Origin: Oscillospiraceae bacterium
GTDB lineage: Bacteria > Bacillota > Clostridia > Oscillospirales > Oscillospiraceae
DNA: 49,035 nucleotides
Assembly: GCA_020025615.1 (NCBI GenBank)
Contig: JAHHRT010000001.1
Coordinates: forward strand, 1 to 49,035
Reading direction: 5' to 3'
The notes beneath the pieces are model-generated. The model was not told the origin of the DNA. It saw only the letters and a program-made list of their open reading frames with translations, and did no database searches. The position numbers and the translations under genes are program-made. Shown here one piece after another: positions 1 to 6,837 of this stretch (the first letter of the stretch is position 1; the number at the start of each line of letters is the position of its first letter).

Positions 1-117
1 ACCTTTGTAGACGGGACCATCATGGAGTATGGCCGCATCATCGGCACTGTAGATGATGACGGCACCGTCTATGATCGGTACGGCAGCCGCACAGACTACA
101 CCTACGAGGAAGACTAA
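1..117 (+). CDS. C-terminal end of a DG-repeat (beta-flower-like) protein, 5' truncated
   Basis: Frame 1 is open from the window edge to a TAA at 115-117, giving 38 residues. They contain two copies of a short pattern, DGTIMEYGRIIGTV and DGTVYDRYGSRTDYT, that is D-G-T-(I/V)-x2-Y-G-R. Repeats of this kind occur in small beta-flower or beta-roll proteins of gut Clostridia; that assignment is inference from pattern only. The rest of the gene lies outside the window. It precedes two other accessory genes on the same strand and is separated from them by an AT-rich gap. Confidence 0.6.
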   Translation, partial: TFVDGTIMEYGRIIGTVDDDGTVYDRYGSRTDYTYEED

Positions 118-363
118 AAGTTTGATAGTATAATTGCAGATCGTATCCTCGGAGATTATTAAAACAGGCTGCTACAGCGAATCGAACGGGAAATAAATGA
201 TCGGATATCTTAAATAAATGCATACTCGATTTATCAAATATATTAAATATAGCAATGAATACAATTGAAAAATTGCTGAAAATATTGCATTTTCTTTATG
301 AAGAATAAAATTCTTAATCGTTCATAGTTTAATATAAGTTTTAAAAATACTTGGAGATGAGTT
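118..363. other. AT-rich intergenic stretch with no supported gene
   Basis: About 245 bases, strongly AT-rich compared with the rest of the window. I see no open frame with a ribosome site, no clear terminator hairpin and no promoter matching both consensus boxes. The only functional element I can support is the weak ribosome site (GGAGATGAG) just before the next gene. Confidence 0.5.
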
Positions 364-1326
364 ATGGATACAAATTACACATTTGATCAGTGGGTCTGGA
401 AATTAGACCAGGGAGATGTGGCTGCCAATAGCCAGTGGGACCAATATTGTGCGCAATATGGAAGCCGCTTTTATGCTATGCTGGATGAAAGCCGTATCAG
501 AATATATTATAATGCAGCCTGCGCAGGCGATCAGAAGGCCCGTTATTGGATGGGTGTTTCCTATGCCAGGACAAATCCTGATGTAGCACAACAATGGCTT
601 CAGCCCTTGTTGGATAAAAATAATATGTCTTCTATCCGTGTTATGCAGATGTGTTATGCCGGCGCTGCAGGATGTACAGGTGATCCTGCGAAATATGAAT
701 ACTGGCTCACGTTGGGAGCAAAACTAGGAGATCTGGGTTCTCAGATTTCACTTGCCGATCATTATTATATTCACGCATTAGAATCAACAACTTTTAATCA
801 GAAGTGGCAGCTGCTTCTGCAGGCAGAAACTTGGTACATTGAGGCAACCAAGCAGAGAAGCCAGAGAGGTGCAATCGGAGTCCTTAAAGTCTGTGATGAA
901 TTCGAAAATGGCATGATGGCACAATTTCGGTTCTCAAATTCAAACCAGAGATTGAACTATGCATTTGTCAAAGAATGTGTGAACAATAGCAATCCGAGCA
1001 CCAATGAAGAAGCGCAGATAAAAGATACATTCCTTGACTGGTTTGACGAAAGAATGTGGGCCTGCGACGTGGCTATGCACTGCCAGTGCGAACAGGATGA
1101 AATGCGAAATATGTATGTTGCCATGGGCGCATTTTATAGGAATTCTCAGTCTTATATGCCTGATCTTTTAAACGTTAAGCGAGGAATTTACTGTTTCTAT
1201 CAGGCAGGACAATATGGTGATTCCTTAGGTTTGCGAAACAGCCGTGAGATGGCAAGGGACTACGGTGTTTGGTTTGATGAAAGTAATCCTGAAGGCTGGA
1301 AAATAAGAGAACGGCTGTTTGACTAA
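364..1326 (+). CDS. Sel1/TPR-like repeat protein of unknown function
   Basis: A 320-residue soluble protein without signal peptide or membrane segments. Helical pairs such as AACAGDQKARYWMGVSYA and LGAKLGDLGSQISLADHYY follow the Sel1-like pattern (A-x2-G-D-x2-A-x-x-x-L-A/G-x2-Y), so it is probably an alpha-solenoid protein-protein interaction module. The start ATG at 364 has GGAGATG a few bases upstream. Base composition is AT-richer than the housekeeping genes downstream, as for its neighbours, which suggests acquisition by transfer. It precedes the 151-residue unknown and the RiPP genes on the same strand, but co-transcription is not shown. Function unknown. Confidence 0.65.
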   Translation: MDTNYTFDQWVWKLDQGDVAANSQWDQYCAQYGSRFYAMLDESRIRIYYNAACAGDQKARYWMGVSYARTNPDVAQQWLQPLLDKNNMSSIRVMQMCYAGAAGCTGDPAKYEYWLTLGAKLGDLGSQISLADHYYIHALESTTFNQKWQLLLQAETWYIEATKQRSQRGAIGVLKVCDEFENGMMAQFRFSNSNQRLNYAFVKECVNNSNPSTNEEAQIKDTFLDWFDERMWACDVAMHCQCEQDEMRNMYVAMGAFYRNSQSYMPDLLNVKRGIYCFYQAGQYGDSLGLRNSREMARDYGVWFDESNPEGWKIRERLFD

Positions 1327-1429
1327 GAGACTCATTAAAGGCAATTTGAATATCTCAACTTATATTTCCAATTGTTTTCGTTTGTTTGAAAAACATATAT
1401 TAATAATAGTAAAAAAGGAGAAAAGTTAA

Positions 1430-1885
1430 ATGTGGGCATTACTACCAGAACGAATCTGCGGGCAGCCTGTCAATATTGGCAGCGGTATTTCTCTGAATGA
1501 TTTGGCCAGCCAAATCAATATGTTAGGCAGGCAGAGAAATATTCCTGTCAGCACACAACTGGACCAGGCAAAGCATAACAACGGCGTCACATCACTTTTT
1601 AATGCTCCTGTGCAGTGCCTTGTTGTTTACCACCCGAATCATAGAAGCGACTATTACAACTACTTATTCGTTCAGCAACCAATGAATGGTGGAGTATTTC
1701 TTTCCCAGTATCTCGGTGGAAACAGTTCCAGCTTCAGTAAACAGATTCTGGGAAAAAGTATGGGTGGTATTTTTGGAGGCGTGGTTCAACGCTCTGGAAT
1801 GGCAAGAGAGCAGGAAGAACACGCTTATTACGATGCAATCAATGATTTGGTTGCTCAGGCTTTGTCCAATCTGCTATCGCGTTGA
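1430..1885 (+). CDS. hypothetical protein, 151 residues, upstream of RiPP precursor
   Basis: The ATG at 1430 has a good ribosome site (AAAGGAG, about 8 bases upstream). The product begins with a compact hydrophobic segment (MWALLPERICGQPVNIGSG), has a central beta-rich region with CLVVYHPNHR, then a Gly-rich segment (GKSMGGIFGGVVQ) and a charged helical tail. I do not recognise a named family. I recall similar N-termini (NIGSG-SLNDLASQI) in uncharacterised gut Clostridia proteins, but cannot verify this here. It ends 39 bases before the RiPP precursor start, so it could be co-transcribed with it. Whether it has a role in the peptide system is unknown. Confidence 0.6.
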   Translation: MWALLPERICGQPVNIGSGISLNDLASQINMLGRQRNIPVSTQLDQAKHNNGVTSLFNAPVQCLVVYHPNHRSDYYNYLFVQQPMNGGVFLSQYLGGNSSSFSKQILGKSMGGIFGGVVQRSGMAREQEEHAYYDAINDLVAQALSNLLSR

Positions 1886-1924
1886 AACAGAAAGGAACCA
1901 TGCCTTTTACGCAAAGGAGGTGTT

Positions 1925-2050
1925 ATGATGCGTTACGAGAAGCCCGTAATTAAGAAAGTGGAAGCCAATGTTACCGTCCGGAACATGGCTGATGACCAGG
2001 GTGAGTGCCATGGCGGTCACTGCGTCCGCTGTATTCACGCCTATGGTTAA
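1925..2050 (+). CDS. RiPP precursor peptide, Cys/His-rich core (41 aa)
   Basis: A small gene with a very strong ribosome site (AAAGGAGG at 1913-1920). Translation can start at ATG 1925 or, with better spacing, at ATG 1928. The N-terminal part (MMRYEKPVIKKVEANVTV) looks like the YEKP-type leader of clostridial radical-SAM RiPP precursors. The C-terminal part, GECHGGHCVRCIHAYG, carries Cys28, Cys33 and Cys36 and three His, as expected of a modified core. A terminator follows directly, then a PqqD-like recognition protein and a radical SAM/SPASM enzyme. From precursor type and context I infer thioether (sactipeptide- or ranthipeptide-like) or related crosslinks. The mature product and activity are unknown. 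Confidence 0.82.
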   Translation: MMRYEKPVIKKVEANVTVRNMADDQGECHGGHCVRCIHAYG

Positions 2051-2064
2051 TCACAGCACAATCC

Positions 2065-2101
2065 AAAAGGAGTGCCCGGATCTGTTCGGGCATTCCTTTT
2101 T
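2065..2101 (+). terminator. terminator after RiPP precursor
   Basis: Near-perfect hairpin AAAAGGAGTGCCCG / CGGGCATTCCTTTT with one G-U pair, ending in a run of T. It lies 14 bases after the precursor stop and before the modification genes, so the precursor can be made in excess over its enzymes. Confidence 0.85.
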
Positions 2102-2232
2102 GCTATAAAAGCTATCCTCTGAAAGGGCGGCCAGCAATCAATCTGCAATTGGAAAACCTTTTATACGTCTTCAGTCGCAGCTGTAATAGCTGCTTATAGG
2201 GCCAGTATAAACCACTTGTTAAGCTGGTGGCC

Positions 2233-2262
2233 TTGACTTAAGAATTACAAACAATCTATAAG
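2233..2262 (+). promoter_or_regulatory. promoter for the PqqD-like/radical SAM pair
   Basis: TTGACT (2233-2238), 18-base spacer, TATAAG (2257-2262). Its transcript would start only about a dozen bases before the GTG start at 2281. An inverted repeat (GGCCAG near 2210, CTGGTGGCC near 2224) lies just upstream and could be an operator; that is speculative. Confidence 0.55.
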
Positions 2263-2280
2263 CTGGGAAGTGAAACAAAA

Positions 2281-2574
2281 GTGAAGTTCAGTAAAAATCA
2301 GAATATCATTTTAAGAAAAGTACATGGGTCATTTTTTCTGGTAAATATCAGCGATCATTATGACAGGGACCGATGCATTCTGTTTGAATTAAACCATATT
2401 GGAGCATTTATATGGAACAGCCTGGATGTACCCAAAAGTATAGAGGAGGTATCCATTATCCTCCAGAGGGAACTTGCCGACCCAGTGGAGCTTTCAGTCC
2501 TTGAAAATGATGTGGAACAGTTCGTCTCTGAGTTGCGGAAACTCAGATTTTTGGAGGAAGAAGCCAATGGATGA
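2281..2574 (+). CDS. PqqD-like RiPP recognition element protein
   Basis: A 97-residue stand-alone PqqD/RRE-type protein. It shows the family pattern: an N-terminal beta region (LRKVHGSFFLVN, CILFELNHIGAFIWNSLD), then helices with SIEEVSIIL and a C-terminal ENDVEQFVSELRKLRFLEE. Such proteins bind the precursor leader and present it to the radical SAM partner. The start is GTG 2281 with a weak ribosome site (GGGAAG). Its last codons overlap the start of the radical SAM gene by 8 bases, so the two are probably translationally coupled. Length is normal for the family. Confidence 0.85.
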   Translation: MKFSKNQNIILRKVHGSFFLVNISDHYDRDRCILFELNHIGAFIWNSLDVPKSIEEVSIILQRELADPVELSVLENDVEQFVSELRKLRFLEEEANG

Positions 2575-3670
2575 GATTTTTCTTGAAAATTCAATCAACA
2601 CAGTCCTTGATTTTGCTACAGATAAGCGGCTTGTATGGGAGAAAAATCACAAGCTCTATTCAGTCATTTTTGAAATTACGGCCAGGTGTAATTTTAACTG
2701 TGTCCATTGCTATCTTCATGACCACCATTGCTCTGATCAACTTTCCTTTGAGAGGGTCATTGAGATTATTGATATCCTTTATGAAAAAGAAGTGCTTTTT
2801 ATTACTTTTACAGGGGGAGACATTTTTACAAGGAAGGATTTCGCGCAAATTTACATGTACGCAAAAAGAAAAGGCTTTATCATTGAGCTTTATACAAATG
2901 GTTCTCTGATTAATGATGAATTAATAGACATGTTCAAGCAGTATCCTCCTTTGCTGATTGATATCTCGCTCTATGGCTCCTGCGAGGAAACATATAGAAA
3001 AACAACAGAAGTGTCCGGAGCTTTTGAAAAAGTAATTCATAATATAAGAAAATTGAAAGAAGCTGGAATTCGGGTTTCACTCAAGGCACCTGTTTTGAGC
3101 CTGTACTTCAATGAACTACCTGCAATGAAACAAATTGCAGAAGAGTTTGATCTGCCTTTCCGTACTGGATTTGAAATTTTCACATCCGTTGACAATGATG
3201 ATTCAGTAAAAAGCTACGCCGTTCCATTAAAAGATTCACTACGGTATGAACTGGAGCAGTTTGACAAAAATCCCAGGACCTATGGAGAGGGCTATGATAC
3301 TGAAGTTGTAGATCTTGTAAAATACAGACCACTATTTCGTTGTAAGCTTGGCAGATCAAGCTGTGTGATTGATTACCAGGGAAATATGTGTCCCTGTATG
3401 TCTTTCAGACACGTAGGAAAAAAACTAACCAGAGACAATTTTGATGAAATATGGACCAGTTTCAGACAGTATCCCCGTATGAAAGCAAGTCCTGATTATA
3501 AATGTCTGAGATGTAAGGCCTATGATTTTTGCGATATTTGTCCAGCTATGATGGATTTTGTTTATAAAGATATGGAATATGTGGACGAGCATTTCTGCAA
3601 GAGCGCCTTTGCCCGCTATAACCATTACATTCAGAAGCAATCTATTGAAGAGTCCCTGAAACATATATGA
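2567..3670 (+). CDS. radical SAM/SPASM peptide maturase
   Basis: A 367-residue enzyme. The radical SAM [4Fe-4S] motif C41-x3-C45-x2-C48 (ARCNFNCVHC) is followed by TGGD at 82-85, the SAM-binding GGE-type motif. A SPASM domain for auxiliary clusters carries C259, C266, C275, C277, then C313-x2-C316-x5-C322-x2-C325 and C344. It is expected to crosslink residues of the 41-residue precursor encoded upstream, using the PqqD-like protein for leader binding. I chose ATG 2567 because GGAGG (2553-2557) lies 9 bases upstream. An upstream extension of the frame lies inside the PqqD-like gene and has no such site. The linkage type cannot be read from sequence. Confidence 0.9.
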   Translation: MDEIFLENSINTVLDFATDKRLVWEKNHKLYSVIFEITARCNFNCVHCYLHDHHCSDQLSFERVIEIIDILYEKEVLFITFTGGDIFTRKDFAQIYMYAKRKGFIIELYTNGSLINDELIDMFKQYPPLLIDISLYGSCEETYRKTTEVSGAFEKVIHNIRKLKEAGIRVSLKAPVLSLYFNELPAMKQIAEEFDLPFRTGFEIFTSVDNDDSVKSYAVPLKDSLRYELEQFDKNPRTYGEGYDTEVVDLVKYRPLFRCKLGRSSCVIDYQGNMCPCMSFRHVGKKLTRDNFDEIWTSFRQYPRMKASPDYKCLRCKAYDFCDICPAMMDFVYKDMEYVDEHFCKSAFARYNHYIQKQSIEESLKHI

Positions 3671-3778
3671 TAGAAAGGCAATGCCGCAAGAACTGCAGGT
3701 AAGCCTTCGATGCAGGAATACGCACCAATAGTGCTGGATGTAATTGAATAAAAAGCCGGGGAACATCCCAAGAAGAAG

Positions 3779-4185
3779 TGTCCCAAAAAAGTTAGACAAT
3801 ATTTTTAAGGAAATACTGTTCAAGCTGCCGAAAGGGCTTGCCGTCTGTGTAATGATATGCTCCCTCTATGAGAGACAGTGAAATGAAACACTGTCAAACA
3901 CGGAGGGAGCATTATTGTGCCGCAAAAGCAGAAACTATGTTTAGAAGAAAAAGTCAGACTCGTACGGGATTACCTCAAAGGGAAAATCGGTATCCGTGAA
4001 GCAGCTCGGAGAGGAGACGTTTTGCGAGACTCCATAAGGCAATGGGCACGCAACCATGAAACAGATGGAATTGAGGCTTTTTTACCGCATAGGAACCGTG
4101 TATACACTCCAGAGTTAAAGAAAAAGCGGTGGAGGATTATTTGTCCGGTACAGGAGGCCAAAACGATATTTGAAAAAAGTATAGC
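3779..4185. mobile_element. decayed IS3-type insertion sequence remnant
   Basis: The left end is recognisable: TGTCCCAAAAAAGTTAGAC at 3779-3797 matches the terminal repeat style of IS150/IS3-group elements. It is followed by a typical short leader and the first half of an OrfA transposase gene. OrfB and a right-hand terminal repeat are missing, so the element cannot move itself. It lies between the RiPP maturase and tRNA-Ala. Confidence 0.7.
3917..4173 (+). pseudogene. IS3-family OrfA transposase, frameshifted and truncated
   Basis: Starts at GTG 3917 after GGAGGGAG. It encodes the N-terminal helix-turn-helix of an IS150-like OrfA (LEEKVRLVRDYLKGKIGIREAARR, then SIRQWARNHETDGIEAF). The second helix-turn-helix begins at TPELK, but an A-rich run near 4120-4126 shifts the frame; KAVEDYLSG continues one frame over and meets TGA at 4171-4173. 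A full OrfA would be longer and followed by OrfB. Not functional. Confidence 0.8.
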
Positions 4186-4213
4186 ATTATATCAAAATTT
4201 TTGCAATAAATAA

Positions 4214-4252
4214 AGAAAAAGTGCTAAGAATACATGATTCTTAGCACTTTTT
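4214..4252 (-). terminator. terminator of tRNA-Ala (bidirectional hairpin)
   Basis: Perfect hairpin GTGCTAAGAAT / ATTCTTAGCAC (4221-4247) with T runs on both strands, directly after the 3' CCA end of the minus-strand tRNA. Confidence 0.85.
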
Positions 4253-4328
4253 TGGTGGACTTGAGGAGATTCGAACTCCCGACCCCCACAATGCGAATGT
4301 GGTGCGCTCCCAGCTGCGCTACAAGCCC
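4253..4328 (-). tRNA. tRNA-Ala (anticodon CGC), CCA encoded
   Basis: On the minus strand, GGGCTTG pairs with CAAGTCC as the acceptor stem, followed by discriminator A and an encoded CCA. The anticodon arm is CCACA-TTCGCAT-TGTGG with anticodon CGC, reading GCG. The T arm has GGTTCGAATC-like sequence (GAGTTCGAATCTC). A consensus promoter lies upstream and a terminator right after. The accessory region 1-4250 abuts its 3' end, a classic integration position. Confidence 0.96.
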
Positions 4329-4343
4329 AAAGATTACTTAAAT

Positions 4344-4372
4344 ATTATACGGCGGTGGTTTTGGAATGTCAA
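4344..4372 (-). promoter_or_regulatory. consensus promoter of tRNA-Ala
   Basis: On the minus strand TTGACA (4372-4367), 17-base spacer, TATAAT (4349-4344): a full sigma-A consensus about 16 bases upstream of the tRNA 5' end. Confidence 0.93.
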
Positions 4373-4376
4373 GGAT

Positions 4377-4409
4377 AAAAAAGCAGTGGGAGCCGGAAGA
4401 CTCCCACTG
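4377..4409 (-). terminator. terminator of the antiporter gene
   Basis: CAGTGGGAG / CTCCCACTG hairpin (4384-4409) followed on the minus strand by six T, 9 bases after the antiporter stop codon. Confidence 0.88.
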
Positions 4410-4417
4410 GAGTTTCT

Positions 4418-5380
4418 TTACATAGTGAACTGGATGATGCAGAAAGCGGCGTAGATGCAGAGCAGCAGGATGCCCTGTGCACGGCTCAGCTTCTTGCGGA
4501 AAATAGCGGGCAGGGTCATGATTGCCATGACGGAGAGCATCACGGGGATGTCCAGCACCAGGGATGCATTGTGACCGAAGAGGGTGCTTGCCACGGGGAC
4601 CTCGAAGGGAGCCAGGGTAACGCTGACGCCGGAGACCAGCACCAGGTTAAAGATGTTTGCGCCGATGACATTACCCAGAGACAGAGAACCGTGCCCCTTG
4701 ACAAGGGAGGTGATGGCGGTGACCAGCTCGGGCAGGGAAGTACCCAGAGCCACGAAGGTCAGAGCGATGACGGACTCGGGAACACCCAGAGCCTGGGCGA
4801 TGAGGGTGCCGTTGTTAACCAGCAGATTTGCGCCCACAGCAATGACAGCAGCGCCGCCGATGAGGAGCAGCAGGGCCTTCCACAGAGGCTCATCCTCGGT
4901 TTCTTCGGCATGCTCCTCTGCATTGGGCTCCTTAAAGCCGGCACGAATGGTGAGGTACATATAGACAACGAAGATAGCCAGCATGACGATGCCCAGAGGA
5001 CGGCTGAAATAGCCGGTGGTGTAGGCAGTCAGGCAGTAGATGGCAGCGGAGAGGAAGAAGAAAATGACGGGCATTTTCAGGGCCTTGGCATTGACAGGGC
5101 CGGGCTTTACGGTAATGGTGATCGCGGCAATCAGTGCGGTGTTGCAGATGATGGAGCCGATGGCATTGCCGTAGGCCATAGCACCCTGACCGTTCAGAGC
5201 ACCGGTGGCAGAAACCATAACTTCGGGCAGGGTAGTGCCGATAGAAACCACGGTAGCGCCCACGATGATTTCAGGAATGTGGAAGCGGCGGGCGATGTCT
5301 GTTGCGCCGTCAACGAACCAGTCGCCGCCTTTGATCAGCAGAACCAGACCCACAATGAATAGCAGTACGGGGATAAGCAT
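4418..5380 (-). CDS. CaCA-family Na+/Ca2+ (or Mn2+) antiporter, YrbG type
   Basis: A 320-residue polytopic membrane protein with the two inverted alpha-repeats of the cation/Ca2+ exchanger superfamily. The first has GATVVSIGTTLPEVMVS, the second ALTFVALGTSLPELVTA; the paired GT(T/S)LPE acidic residues coordinate the cation. A hydrophilic loop with an acidic stretch (NAEEHAEETEDE) separates the halves, as in the family. The start has AAGGAG about 9 bases upstream on the minus strand. A yybP-ykoY element and an intrinsic terminator precede it, so expression is probably raised by Mn2+. Export of Mn2+ and/or Ca2+ is therefore inferred; substrate preference is not visible in the sequence. Confidence 0.9.
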   Translation of the reverse strand: MLIPVLLFIVGLVLLIKGGDWFVDGATDIARRFHIPEIIVGATVVSIGTTLPEVMVSATGALNGQGAMAYGNAIGSIICNTALIAAITITVKPGPVNAKALKMPVIFFFLSAAIYCLTAYTTGYFSRPLGIVMLAIFVVYMYLTIRAGFKEPNAEEHAEETEDEPLWKALLLLIGGAAVIAVGANLLVNNGTLIAQALGVPESVIALTFVALGTSLPELVTAITSLVKGHGSLSLGNVIGANIFNLVLVSGVSVTLAPFEVPVASTLFGHNASLVLDIPVMLSVMAIMTLPAIFRKKLSRAQGILLLCIYAAFCIIQFTM

Positions 5381-5423
5381 GGAAAAAATCTCCTTTTCAA
5401 AATAGATTGGCTGTATTGCCTAC

Positions 5424-5462
5424 AAAAAAAGACCCGACAAGCCCAACCGGAAATGTCAAGTC
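5424..5462 (-). terminator. riboswitch expression-platform terminator
   Basis: On the minus strand GACTTGACA pairs with TGTCGGGTC (two G-U pairs), followed by seven T, lying between the Mn2+ aptamer and the antiporter start. Ligand binding would be expected to prevent this hairpin. Confidence 0.8.
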
Positions 5463-5507
5463 TCAAAAAGGCTACAGGACAGTTCATGCATAGCTGGACA
5501 GATATAC

Positions 5508-5592
5508 ATGAGTCTCGCAATTGGCGACAAGCCAGGCATTAAAGCCGTCATGTTGACCTGCCGCGCGCAGAACGCGCTTGCTACTCCCCCAT
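5508..5592 (-). promoter_or_regulatory. yybP-ykoY (Mn2+) riboswitch aptamer
   Basis: Minus strand. P1 pairs ATGGG (5592-5588) with CTCAT (5512-5508). The 5' side continues GGAGTAGC and the 3' side ends GCGAGA, matching the conserved GGAGUAGC / GCAAGA junction of the family. A GC-rich hairpin (GCGCG / CGCGC) and a GGTCAACA segment lie between. An intrinsic terminator and a cation antiporter follow. I matched the motif by eye; a covariance search would settle it. Confidence 0.83.
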
Positions 5593-5622
5593 AGTTTGTT
5601 ATCGTTCTTTTATTGTTCCCCA

Positions 5623-5651
5623 AGAATATCATGAAAATACTGGAAAGTCAA
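5623..5651 (-). promoter_or_regulatory. promoter of the riboswitch-antiporter transcript
   Basis: Minus strand TTGACT (5651-5646), 17-base spacer, TATTCT (5628-5623), placing the transcript start about 25 bases before the aptamer. Confidence 0.75.
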
Positions 5652-5722
5652 GATGTTGGGGCAGCTTTTTGACAGGAAATCATTTTGAATTGTGCTAGTA
5701 TGATGGAAAAGGAGGAATGAAT

Positions 5723-6775
5723 ATGAAAATGTTTTGGAAGGAGCTGCTGATCTGTGCATTTATGGGTCTGGTGCTTCCCGGTGCGCTTATGGAGGTCTCC
5801 TCCTCATTACTGCCCCCAAAAGGTGAAACAGAGGTGGTGGCAGAAACCACCCAGGAAACCGTCGAGGCATTTGGGGACGAGCTTTTTGTAAGCGGTATCA
5901 AGATTCCGGTGCGCTGGCCTGACGGCAGTGTGGAATCGGTGAATATGGAGGAATACCTGGTGGGTGTAGTGCTGGCGGAGATGCCCGCTTCCTTTGAAAC
6001 CGAGGCATTGAAAGCACAAGCCGTTGCCGCCCGGACCTATGCGGGGAAGATTCATAACGCCGAAGAAAAACATGGGGACGGCAGTGTTTGCACCGACAGC
6101 CAGTGCTGCCAGGCCTATATTTCCCCCACGGAGTACATCCAAAAAGGGGGCTCTCCTCAGGCTGTGGAAAAAGTCAGAGGGGCAGTGCTGGCAACGGCAG
6201 GGGAGGTGCTCTCCTATGATGGAGAGCTGATTGAGGCCACCTATTTTTCGTGCTCCGGCGGCAATACCGAAGATGCAAAAGCCGTGTGGGGAGCGGATTT
6301 TCCCTATCTTCGCGCGGTGGCCAGTCCCGGGGAGGAGGGAGCTGAATACTATCGGGATACCGTGAGCTTCTCGAAGGAAAAGCTGGAACTGGTTCTGGGG
6401 GTGACCTTGGGAGAGAAGCCGGAATCCTGGCTGGGAGAAATTACCAGAACACCGGGAAATGGCGTGAAAACCATAGAGATCGGCGGAAAGAAGTTTCAGG
6501 GGACACAGCTGCGGCAGCTGCTGGGGCTTCGCTCCACCTCCTTTACAGCGACTACGGGAGATCATGGGCTTACCATCGAGACCAGAGGCTACGGTCACCG
6601 GGTAGGCATGAGCCAATATGGAGCCGATGCCATGGCGGTTTCGGGGAAAACCTATGGGGAGATCCTCAGCTACTATTACCAGGGGACAGAGCTTACCCAA
6701 TACATAGACACCACCGTACCGGGCGGGGCTGTGGAAGTGATTGCCACAGAGCCAACGGAGAAAGATGTTGCATAA
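5723..6775 (+). CDS. spoIID: SpoIID/LytB-domain protein (stage II sporulation protein D)
   Basis: A 350-residue exported protein: a hydrophobic N-terminal anchor (ELLICAFMGLVLPGALMEV), then a SpoIID domain with EEYLVGVVLAEMPASF and LKAQAVAARTYA, and the C-terminal GYGHRVGMSQYGADAMA. SpoIID cleaves glycan strands denuded of stem peptides during engulfment. The Glu of LAEMP is the expected catalytic acid. I chose ATG 5723 because GGAGG (5711-5715) is 7 bases upstream; the in-frame ATG at 5717 is only one base from it. It may be SpoIID itself or a paralogue, since no spoIIQ or spoIIID neighbour is present to decide. Confidence 0.85.
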   Translation: MKMFWKELLICAFMGLVLPGALMEVSSSLLPPKGETEVVAETTQETVEAFGDELFVSGIKIPVRWPDGSVESVNMEEYLVGVVLAEMPASFETEALKAQAVAARTYAGKIHNAEEKHGDGSVCTDSQCCQAYISPTEYIQKGGSPQAVEKVRGAVLATAGEVLSYDGELIEATYFSCSGGNTEDAKAVWGADFPYLRAVASPGEEGAEYYRDTVSFSKEKLELVLGVTLGEKPESWLGEITRTPGNGVKTIEIGGKKFQGTQLRQLLGLRSTSFTATTGDHGLTIETRGYGHRVGMSQYGADAMAVSGKTYGEILSYYYQGTELTQYIDTTVPGGAVEVIATEPTEKDVA

Positions 6776-6796
6776 TTCATAAGATAGTGTTATAAT
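6768..6796 (+). promoter_or_regulatory. promoter for the nucleoside kinase gene
   Basis: TTGCAT (6768-6773, overlapping the spoIID stop), 17-base spacer, TATAAT (6791-6796). Confidence 0.78.
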
Positions 6797-6837
6797 GACA
6801 TACCAAAACTATACAAATAGCCCAAGGAGGCGATGGT

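Noticed and set aside
3667..3702. ATGA-overlapping 11-codon frame with two Cys after the maturase (MIERQCRKNCR)
   Set aside because: Too short, no leader-like part, no ribosome site; likely chance.
4571..5362. Plus-strand open frame across the antiporter gene
   Set aside because: Acidic, Gly/Asp-rich translation without family features; the minus strand encodes a clear CaCA exchanger.
5669..5701. TTGACA ... TAGTAT as promoter of spoIID
   Set aside because: The spacer is 21 bases, too long for a normal sigma-A promoter. A sporulation sigma factor may act here, but I cannot identify its boxes with confidence.
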